From: Micrasema longulum
Taxonomy: Eukaryota > Arthropoda > Insecta > Trichoptera > Brachycentridae
Reading direction: 5' to 3'
DNA: 64,000 bases
Assembly (NCBI GenBank): GCA_022494885.1
Contig: JAGVSM010001439.1
Location: forward strand, 55,352-119,351
This document shows, one piece after another, positions 9,500-21,400 of this stretch. The notes under the pieces were generated by a model that saw nothing but the letters and a program-made list of their open reading frames with translations, did no database searches and had not been told where the DNA came from. Position 1 is the first letter of the stretch, and each line of letters opens with the position of its first letter. The translations under genes and the position numbers were made by a program.

Positions 9500-12400
9500 C
9501 TAGAGCGTCATGTCGGAGGCCTTGCCGCCCGAGTTGTGGACCATCTGCAGTTCGGGCGCAGTGATGTTCCACTCGTACCACACGGAGCGAGAGTTGCAGC
9601 AGCGCCAGAAGTTGGCTTCGATCTCGTCTCCGGGCTTAATGTCTATCGGATTCTGGGAAACAGAAAACAAACCAGATATTTTTTCTATCCGATAATGCTA
9701 ACATCCTCAAAAATATAAATTATTCAATACACAAAAACGCTGTACTAAAAAAAACATTACTGTGCTAACGGTGCTGTCGACCAGCCTTACTTGGCAGTTT
9801 GGTGAGGGCGCTAGTATAGGATGGACAATGTTGTCAGGTGTAGAAATAATTGCTTGAGAAATGTTTTTATATAATCAATTTTCTCAGCAAAAATATTTAA
9901 GTGACAATTTTGATGTGAATATTAAATAAGCATGGTCAATTATAATCAAATTCAAGAAATATTGTAATAATGTTTCTTTCTGCATCCATCAATATTAACA
10001 TTGTAAATCCTTTTAGCCGTTCTCTCGCCATCCATTCGTTCCACATGTCTAAAACTACTACTTTTTTTTTTTTTAATTCCCGTTCACTATTATAGTGTTT
10101 ATTAATAAATATGAATTGAATTACAAAGATAAGTGTTGTACGATCAAACAATGTACTGCTATTAAAAAAAGTACATTGTATGTACTAGATAAAGTTTAAA
10201 CATTAAAAAAATTATTTGATAAAAGTGTTAAAACCTGACAAAACAGAACAATATGAAGTTATAAAAACTAACCAAAGAGAAAAATATTTTTTTTTAAATA
10301 AAACACACAGAAATACAACGTAAAACTTGCTTAGAAAAATAGTTGCATACCTAATTTAATAGAAACTGAACAATCCTTTTTTAAAAATGAAATAAAACAA
10401 AAAATGGTAAAGGCAGATTTAGATATTTTTTCGAAAAAAGTCACTAAAAAGGGTTATTTAAAATAACTATCCTGGTAGCACTCAGTTAAATGATCAAATA
10501 ATAAAGCTGTCATGGCGACAGCTCGTCTTATCGAATTTTCAAAGGCCCTTTCTGCAACTTTTCGCGGACAATGTTTCACCCCGAACAACTGGTTGCAACT
10601 AAGTTGCAAGGTGCGGGGAGCGGCAAGGTGTAGGAGATTTTAGTTATAAAATTAGTCAACTGCCACGTAAGGCTGGTCGACCACCAACACTTTGTTACAT
10701 TAACCTTTTCAGCCCGCATGTTCATTAAAATATTCACGTATTTTAGATTTGTTTTACTATTGTTGAAAATTCAAAAGCGATAAGTTTCTTTTTTTATTAT
10801 AAGAAGTATGTCTATTTTTTTTGCATACACATTACACGGAAAAGTTTGTTTTTAACTTGACAGCTGGCTTCTCGCTGGTTTGTTTATTTTGGAACGAAAT
10901 CAATCTTGTCATCATTATAAATTAATAATAATAATAAAAAAAAATTAAAAAATTGCCAGGAATTTTTACTTTCAGAGAATCACTTAATTACCCCCCGGAC
11001 CTGGAGACAAAGCTGTCGATGGAACTACCAACCAGCGGCCCCTGTTATAGTTTAAATTAAATTTAAATACATGTAATTCAAATACATTTTCATTATAAAA
11101 CTTCATAAAATTATATATTGAACACCAGTTTTTATTATATACACCGCAAGACAAAAAAAATTACGATTTTACCTGCTACCGCGCCCCTTGACTTTACTGA
11201 ACCCTTTTTCTAAGAAATCCTTTATCGATACCTCTTTCTTTTGTTTAATAAATTAAGGACACTATGTGTCACCTTTCTACAATATTTACATTTTAAAATG
11301 TCTCAACAGTCTTGTTTTACCCGCGTTTGAGTGAACATAACACAACAATCATGGAAAGTGCAAAGCAAATGTCGATTGCGATAAAATCCAAAATAATCAC
11401 ATTGTTGCAAGAAAACATATCTAATTGTGAAATATCTCGTCGAGTTGGGTATTCAGAAGGTGCAGTGAGGATTTTATTAAAAAAAATCCAAGAAACTGGA
11501 TCCATAGAACGGAAAAAAGGAAGCGGACGGGGGCGCGTGACATCTGCCCAAAATGATCGCTTAATAAAAAAAATTGTTATGCGCGATCGATTTTTAACGG
11601 CACCCGAAATACACGCAGAGGTGCAGTCTACCAGCACATCAACATTTTCAGTAAAAACAGTGTCCAGGCGGCTGTTGGAGCATGGTTTCCAAGCACGGAG
11701 TCCCGCAGAGAAACCATTACTCACGGACAAAATGAAGAAGGCTAGACTGGATTGGGCGAAAGAGCACCAGAATTGGACCTTTGAGGATTGGCAAAATGTT
11801 GTTTTCTCTGATGAATCAAAATTCAACCTTTTTGGTCCAGACGGCAGAAAGATGAAGAAAACGAAACCCGGTCACTGGGAAAAAAATTATAAATAAAAGT
11901 GGAATAAAACTATATACGTATTTTTATTATTATAATTAAAATGCAGTTCCACCAAGAAATGTCAGTAGAAAAACTCAATATAATATAAATTAATATGTAA
12001 GACAAGTTAAAAACATATTTCAGTAAAATTAAATTAATTTGATTGAATAAACATACATTGTAAGATAACACATCTCAAATCAATTTTATCGGTTGATTAT
12101 CAATTTGAGACCCAATGTTTAAAAAAAAAACATGTTAAATAATTTCTGAAGTTCAAAACGGAAAAAAACAATAAAAATAACAAAAACATTTCTTGGTAAA
12201 AACAGTTTTTTTTTATATCCACGGGAATTAATTTGGGTCTGAAATACAGGTATTTAAAAACAAAAAAAACAATACATATATATATATTGTGAGCATACAA
12301 GGAAGCCTTTTTGTTAGCAATTTTGAGATTTTTTCACCAAGTTTTAATGCTGGATGTTATCTTTTACTAATAAAAAAAAAACTAATCCACTTTTTCTTCA

Positions 12401-15400
12401 CTCAAAGTTTTTTACAAAATTACTATATCATCGGTTTTTGGCAAAAGTTCGTTTCCCAGTTGAGATATTGCACTTTTAAAGTTAAAAGCTCATCCCAAAT
12501 CAACAATTCGATAAAACTGGAAGCTGAATATTATAAAATAAAGATTATTTGATGCCATTTATGAAGACATGTTTTTCGATATGTCGATCAAATAATTATA
12601 TATGGATCAAGTTAGTGTATCAACATCTGCCACGAGAAATATTGTCGAAATAAAAACACTTCTATACTAACACAATACATTGCTAATCCTTTTTCTATGT
12701 AAAGCAAAATAAACGTAAAATCAAAACTGTACTAAATAACAAAACTATTAGTTTGTGATTACGTGAAAACTTCAATCTGGATTTGCTAACAAACAAGACT
12801 TGGCCGGTTTTCTTTGTATGCTCACGGCACACACTGTTTAATAACTTATTTTCTATAATTTGGATATATAATCATATAATTTAGATCTGTTTTATCAAAA
12901 CATGACATCATTATTTTAATAAATAAGAGAATAGATCAAGTATTGTGTTCTAGGTAGACTCGTGTGACATCACAGCCACACAAAGGTAAAACACAAGCAG
13001 CAGAACATTGAGGGAAATATTATGAGTAAAGTTATCGCTAGATTTTTAGTACATGATCCGTGTCTCTCGGCGTGAAATCCGGTGATTGTCCGCAATAATT
13101 GTGCAGCTCACCTTGATGGGTATGAAGACGGGGAACCAGGAGATCATGCCGGGCGAGTGGGTGGCGGGCACGATGCTGAGCGTGTGCTGGGCGTACAGCA
13201 CGCAGCTGAAGTAGCCGCAGAAGCCGTGCATTGTGCACGAGCGCCGCGCGAGGAACCTGCGCTGCTCCCAGCGCCGCCGGTCCGCCTGCTCGCCTACCGG
13301 GTGCGGGTGGTGGAACGTGAACAAGGGCTGGAACAATACACAAAACGCCTGAGTGTCGGCTGCAACTCGGCTGAATACCCGCAACAACTTGGCCAAATGC
13401 CGGCAACAATCTGTCTCAATTCTCACTACAACTTGGCTGAATCCTGCCACAAATTGGCTAAATGTCCGCTACAACTTGGTTAAATGTCCGCTACAGTTTG
13501 CCTGATTGCCTACTATAATTTGGATTGGCTAAATGCCAGTGGCGAATGGTGATTCTATTTACGGGTAAGCTATAAAAAAATATAATTTTACATAATATGA
13601 TGCGAGTGATATAAACTAGAAATTGCTATTTTTCGGTGGTCCTTTGTGATACAAAAACTCTCACCTATGAAATGAACTCAAATGACGTAACTTCGGGATA
13701 TATCATATTGTTTAGCTATATTATCCATAAATTTAACACTTAACTTATTTAAAAGTTTATGAAAAAAAGCACAATGAATTCAGTCGGTATTAGGTGTTCT
13801 CATTACGATTGAAATGTCAACTGGCCAATTTCTTCTAGAAATGAATAATGCCAAAAACGGCAGCGTTGAGCGCCACATGTGTTGCGAGTCATATATCAAA
13901 AGTATCTTCTCAAAGAAAAATAGTCCTTGAGAAAAAATTATTGAAATACTGTTTTCCAAATCGAAAATCTTCAAAGAATTTGTGTAATCTGCATGTAAAC
14001 TCTAGAAGAAAAATCCCATTACCGGGTTAATGATGTTAAAAATATAGTACACTTATTTGTATGAATAGGCTGGAGTAATTGGCTAGTTCTTTGGCTCTTT
14101 GCTGGCGCTGGGCGCGCTTTATTAATATTTTTATTTATATTTGGAGAAAAATACAAATAGTGTCAATGATTTATAAGAAAGAGTAATTATTTGTTTGTTT
14201 TTCTGTAAATAAAGTTACCGTACAACATCATTATGGATAGTCATCAAATATAATGTTAAGCTGCGCATAATTGCTTCTATACACGGTTCACCCCTGATAA
14301 ATGCCTGCTGCAACTTATCTAAATTTTCACTAAAACTTGTGTGAATGTTGCCAAAATTTGCCACTACAACTTAAATTAAAATATTAACAGCGTGATGCGT
14401 GCTTCCCATTCCAAATCTGGCGATAGTTTTATGATGGGTGGGTCTGTTACCTGCGGCTCGGCGATGTCGTACTTGTTCTGCAGGTACACGACCCACAGGG
14501 TCTCCATGTGGTGCTGCGCGGGGCGGGAGGTCGCGGCGTCGCGCTCGCTGTCCCTCACGTGCCCCCACAGGCGGCCCGACATGACGGGGCACACGTAGGA
14601 CGTGTAGGAGGATGGGATGCTCAGCCCGTCGGGCCGCAGCAGGTGCCGCGCCCCGTCCAGGCACTCGGGAGACAGCTCGTTGTCGCCAAACGAACCTAAA
14701 CACGGCTTTGTGAGTATATGCGTGTTCGGCACCAGTTAAATTTGCATGATTGCGATTCAATTTACAGAGGGACAAATAAACAAAATTTTGATTTTAGAGT
14801 TCAAGAACTTTTTAAAGTGCCTAAATAATCATAATAATTCCAAATTCGCAAACCATCTGAATCAATATAGTAAAACATTAAAATTAGACAACTTAGATTT
14901 TTTTTTTTTAATACAGGGAGTATTCTTAATACTCCCGTCAGATCTTCATTTTGTGAATGCGAAATTACATATCGAGCCATAATCGGCAGAACAACGTAAG
15001 CGACAAATAGTGAATTGTGCAGGAGAAGGTTTTTTTAATTTTTGTTCCATATATATTTTTTTTAATAATTGGGTAAATAGGATTTATAATGGTTGGTTAC
15101 TGGGCGTTACTGCCAATACTGAAATGACTGCCAAATTGTTTAAATACCTTCCGCTTTTAAGATAGTGGCGGTAACGCTGTTTTGGTTATAATAAAAAAAA
15201 AAAATAAAAAAAATAACTCTGACAGTGGTGCGAGCTAGCGTAACCGCCTTCATTAATAATAATAATATTTGGCTGATTTATATAGCGCCATTTTTGTAAA
15301 AAATCACCTCAAGGGCGCTTTACAATGGTATATCTAAACTTACATTCTAACTAAACTTAAATGATACATTATATTTCCAGATTAAAAATTGAGGGTATGA

Positions 15401-18400
15401 TAGTTTAAAGAAGTGGGATTTTAGTTGGGATCTGAACTGACTGGGACTGTCGATGATTCGTAAGTTTGAAGGCAATTGGTTCCAGGCAGAGGGGCCGGCG
15501 GCGGCAAAAGCGCGATCTCCAAATCTAGTGTTTGGGGAGCGCCGGATTTCAACAAGTTTTCCTCTTCCTGAATCAAATGCTGACCTAAGAGTAGATTTTC
15601 TTTGACATTTTTTTTTCCTAATACAAAGGTCCGATAGATATTTTGAAGCCATTTCATGAAGGGATTTGAATACTGTCCAGCACAGCTTGTATTTTATTCT
15701 CTCTGGGCTTTTTAACCAGTGCAAATCTCGAAGATGTTGTGAGATGTGAGAATATTTTTTTACTCCCGTAATAAGCCTTGCTGCTGCATTGAAAACAGAT
15801 TGAAGTTTATTCGTTTGATATTTTGGGAGATTCATTCATTGCAGTTTTTGTCAAGTAAAGTAAGTTGTATATTAGTTTTGTGACTTTATTGTGTTGTCTT
15901 TGTATCCTTGTTATGTCTGTCTTATTATTGGTTCCCAGAAAGCGGTACGCTTCAGGTACGCCAACCTAGAGACAATCCATCATTATCATTCCTATATTGG
16001 CACCTAAAGGTTCATAGGGCACTCCAATGGCGGTGTATCAATGATGCCGAATTGTAGAATGATAGTGATGACTCATTTCATTCAGATTAAGATTGGGAGA
16101 AGTTATAATTACCGAGTAATTCGGATACGATGATGTCGGCGAGCTGCGGAGGCTTGAATTCTCTCATGTCACTGGCTACCACGGTTACTGTAGAGCCCCA
16201 CACTTCTCTCTGTTGGGCGAACAGCGCCAGTAGAGCAGTCGGATTCTTCTCCACAGCATAAACCTGGTAACCGGAAATATTTATAGTTTTCATATACCAA
16301 TATGAGGCAGATACAAAAATGTACAATTTTTTCCATGAGGAACTTCAGCCCTACGGGAAATTGGATACAATAAATGTTTTCTTGCGCGCGGTAAAAATTA
16401 GAGCATAAAATTGCACAGCAAAGTTAACTGAAAATGTACAAAAAAAAACATTTTGATAAAAAGTAACTATTTTGAACAACGTTACTGGTTCATATGAATC
16501 AACCTATTTCTGTAAAAATAAATAAGAAAATTATGGAATTTTTCCCAGTTTGCTTGCAGTGAATGTGATAATACGATATATAAAAATTAAAAGAAAAATT
16601 TATGCATAGTTAACATTAACAAATAAAACAAAAAAAAACCACTGAACTTCCTAATTATAACAATAGCGAATTTTTTTGAATTTCATGCTCAAAATTTTAA
16701 GGAATGGTTGTTATTGCAGCAATAAAAATTAAATAATACCTTTAATTCGACATTGGTGATGACGCTGGCATTGATAACGGCTCTAACTAGTGGGCCCCTC
16801 CCGGCCCCGAGAACCATCACAACAGCCTGGTGTCGACAGCCGCAACTGCCGTCCGAATTCGCCTGCGGACAGTCGACAGCCGGATCATCTTTAGCCGGGT
16901 CTTTGGCGTCACCGTCGCCATTGCACAACCTAGCGTCCCTGTCATCCTCTCCTACGACGTCGACCCTCATCTGCGCGTTCTGTTGGGACGCCGTCGTGCC
17001 GTCGACGTTGATCTGGACACTGCTGACGCCGCTGCTGGCGAGGTTGGTGAGGGCCTCCCTGTTGTCTCTCTTCTGCGGCCTCAGCCGGGCCCGGCAGGTG
17101 GGAGGGGAGGCGTATCGGTCCGACAGTGCCGAGACTATCGCGTTTTGGTATGTGTTGTACTTTACGGGGTCCTTCTCGAACACGTTGTACGTGTGCGAGT
17201 CCAAATTGTCGGAGAGCGGTTGCAAGGGTGTCTGGAGATAGTCTTCCCAGCTGAAATCAAAACAAAACACCAAAATAAATATATATGTTATATTGTAAAA
17301 GGCACTTGTGGCGTATAATAAATAAATAAAATGTAAGACTAAATAATCCGCAACACTAGCCATGGGCCCACAACATTGCGGTTCTCTATTTTTATCAATG
17401 ATATTAAAAAGTTGTAGTCAATTCGCATTTTTTATTATTCGCGGATGAAGCTATTTTTGAAAGTTAAAACTTTGGATGATTTTCGTACTCTCCAGGCTGA
17501 TATAATAAACGTATCTGAATTGGGAAGACGAAATTAATTATTATTCAATATTTCAAAATGCTCAGTTATGTCTTTCACCAGGGCCCACAAAACCCTTTTT
17601 TTCCGCTATAGAATAAAAGACCAGAATTTTATGCGGACTTCGAAGGTTAAAATCTAGGCATCACTTTTGTGAGTTCCCTGACATTTCATGATCAGATCGA
17701 AACAGTTTGTAGTAGTTCGTTGAAGATGTTAGGATTCGTATTGCGTTATGCGCAAATTAAAAAAAACATTAATAAATTTAAAAAAAATTTTAACTAACAT
17801 TAAAATTAGACAACTTTAATGATCTTGAAAATTAAAAAAGCGATAAATAATAACAAAAAAATAGCAATATTTCCTTTTGTCCACGGCTGCGGCTCTTTAA
17901 TTTTAGAAGCACAAGTGATCAAATTTAAACCCCCCCCCCCATCCTCCAATAGTAACCCACCGAAGATTCAGTTTCGGTTTCGCTCAAAAATAGGCTGAAA
18001 CTTCGGCTCAGCCAATACCTATGGTCGGGATGTGTTGGATTACGTTCGGACCAACTGATTTCGTGATTTGTTGACTATAGTAAGAAGTTCTAAGATTTTT
18101 CATGTTAATATTTTTGTTCCTATAGCGTACGTTGACGATGTTAGGATTCGCTCTACATACTGCCAGGGTTTTTGGTAATACACGAGTACTGAAAATTCTT
18201 TATAACCCCTTGGTGCGAAGTAGACTCGAGAGTGGCTCGATGATTTGGGGACCGCGTGAGTTGGAGTGCTCTCTTTTATGGTGGAGAGGGTTCAGAAGAA
18301 ATTTATTCGGTTTCTCTACATGAGTGAGTGCGGATATTATCCATGGCTTTATCCCACTGAGTTCCTCCAGGGTATGCTCAGTTACAGCAGTTTGAAGACC

Positions 18401-21400
18401 AGAATGAATGTGTATTTAAGTACGCACTTCTTTCGATTGTGGCGCGGTATTATTGACAACCCCGAAATTATGCGGAGCATTAGCTTATATGTTCCGGATG
18501 TCCTTAGACAGCGTCAGCATAGACTGTTTCACATTTCAAGATACAGGAACAACCAGCCAATGGTTATGCCTGTTGGAAGGGCTATCTCTATGTTAAACAA
18601 TATTACTTTGGACATTGACATATTTCATGTCTCTGAGGGAGTTTTTCGTTACAAGATTCTCTTACTTTTTTAACATATTATTCTCTGGATATTATGTATA
18701 CTCACGTGTTATTTTTATATATACCTAATTTTATGTTTTTATTTGCATTATTTCTTTATGTATGAATTAAGATATTCCATTTTGTAATGCACACTTATAT
18801 TAATAAATAAATAGAAAATGAAAAAATCGAAAACCGAGTTAACTGATAACAAACAATATTTCAAAAGAGAAATCAAATCTGGCTAAAGAAAATTACTATA
18901 GAAAAAAAAAAAAAATTGAATGTGGAGTCAAAATTCAATTAAAATCGCGATTTATGAAATGAAACATTTTAAAAGAGCAACTCGTTTTTTGACAGTAAAA
19001 ACATTGTTCTTTGTAAGAAACCGATAGAAAGGCTCAGGGGCTTTAAAACGGTTTCGGGTACGTAGAAGGAAGCACTTCCACTGTTGATTTTAGAGAAGTT
19101 AAAGAGGTGAAACTTTTATTGTTGCGAAGAGAATCATCTGATTAAATTATTTCACATACATTAAATACGTGTTATCTTAATGATTTATCACAAACTTCTA
19201 TAAGAGAAGGTTTTTAAAGCTAAATTGTATTTGGGTGTTTTATGTTAGTGACGTGTATAATTTACCCCTTGGCGAATGACGTGAGCACATCTTGTACGCT
19301 AGTCGTGCGACAATTCCAGAAGTGGGCCAAGTACTGCAGGTAGTGGCTGTAGTCCGCGTGCCGCAAGGCCCCTGTCACCACTAGGTGGACATCGCGCTCC
19401 ATGAGGCTCCGCAGGAAAAGCTGGTGCGCCTTGCTCAGGATAGGGAACCTGCCAACACAAACCCACTATTAGAAAGATACTGAATGATTGTTACTACGAG
19501 TGCCCCCTGCACGAGATCTATCAATTAAATCTCTACACCAATTTACGGGGTCATAACACTGTGCGGCATCCATTTTAAAGCCTCTCATAATTCCACAGAA
19601 ATTATTATTAAGGATAATATTCCGGCGCCCTCCGACATACCAGTCAGAACAGTTGTTCCAATACATAAAGGTACTGGATATGAGACAACTGTACCTAAAA
19701 GAAGCACTTACACACTTCTGGTCGAACAATAAGGAGAGGTCTCAGCAAAATGTCCGTACGAGGTTTTCCCAGAGCATGAGTTATGTCATACCTAAAACCC
19801 GTATTACTTTTGCTCAGAGACATTTCTCGTTTATCACACCGAGTGTTCGAAATCGTTTTACTGAAATTTTATCAACTACCTTTGGTTAAATCTTCTCCTT
19901 ATATTGCTTTTTTAAATATTACCTATGCCTGTTATTCTTTTAAACTACTTATACTGTATATGTATATAAAATCAATATATTGCTGATCTTACTATGTGTT
20001 CAAAATTAATGTTGAAGATGTTTTTAAATTGACTTAAATTTATTTTCTTATTTAAAGATTCGTCTCATCGTTTCTTTGAATCCCTTAAAATATGTATGTG
20101 TATATTTATGTTTTTCCTTTTTAAAAAATGTTAATATTATTTTATTTCATTTATTTTTACATCTGAGCATGTTTTTCATTCTTTATTTTTAATATAATAA
20201 ATAAAATAAATTAATTCTTGACTTTTAATTACTTTTACAAATTTTCTTCATTTTTTTACTTTAATTTTAATTTTTAAACAACTTCTATTTATGTTTTTTT
20301 CCTTCTCTTTTTTGTACTTAAATTAATAACCTTACATATAATTACTTAATAATATGGAAACTTTGCTGGTCCATTAGATTTAAGTCTAACTGTGTAAAAT
20401 ATAAAACTTTGTAACTGTACTGTATGTTTCCTAAATAAAAGAAAATAATTTATTTTTTTTAAATTAAGCTCTCAAGGACAAAAACTATTTTCAAGAAAGG
20501 AGTTATGGACTGGATTTTCCTTAGTGGGAGGGATTTGAGTAGAAAACGCCTTGATGATTTTCCGAAAGTTTGAGTTTACTGTTTACCATATTGATGTGCC
20601 ATATACATGTTTTTTTTATGTTTCTGATCCTATATTTGTGGTGATATACTCATGTGTCTGTGTCAACTAATTGCTCGTCCCATCTCAACACAGGACTGTT
20701 ATTCCCATGGAGTAGGGAATTATGTCTTAAATAATGTACAATAAATGTATGTATGTAAATAAATAACTGGGAGCTCCGTCATCCCCAAAGCCACCCTGAT
20801 TCTGAGAAAAGTTTCTTTCCAGCAGAGGGCTTAAGACTTGAATAAATTGCCAAGCCCAGATGTGCATTTCATTTCGGTCACCCAGTTCAGAGTCGTTTGG
20901 ATACTTTTTTTAAGGAAGAAAAACGCAGACAAAAAGAAGTACAAGAGATATAGGTGCATCCGCTTATAAAAAAAATAAAATAATATTAGTATTTAACCAC
21001 TTACTGACTTTTTATGTCTGCCGGTTTTGAAACGTACCCGTCTCTTCGTCAGAACACTCACTACACCAGCATGCAAATCCTAAAATACACTTACACCTTT
21101 ACCATCATTGTAGTATACATAGTATTTACGAAAAAATACATTAATTACACGCAGAGTTAAAGGGGATGAAAACACCACCATGTCCGAACATGCGCTAAGA
21201 TTGGGTTAATAATTACAGAATATGTGGGAGTCGGAAGGGGAGGGGCTAAAAGGTTGAACGTTAAACGATTGGTGAATTTTTTAATCAAAAACTGGGCTAT
21301 GTTGAAAAGATATTTGATTATTAATGAGCATTTTACATTAAAAAAGCTTAAAAAAATTATATTCCCATTAGTAAATAATCAAATATCTTTTCAGTATAGC

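Noticed and set aside
12289..12552. 87-codon plus frame
   Set aside because: Begins inside a transposon terminal repeat and is phenylalanine/lysine-rich with no motif.
13345..13540. CRISPR-like array
   Set aside because: Units are directly adjacent without spacers, degenerate, and in a eukaryotic intron.
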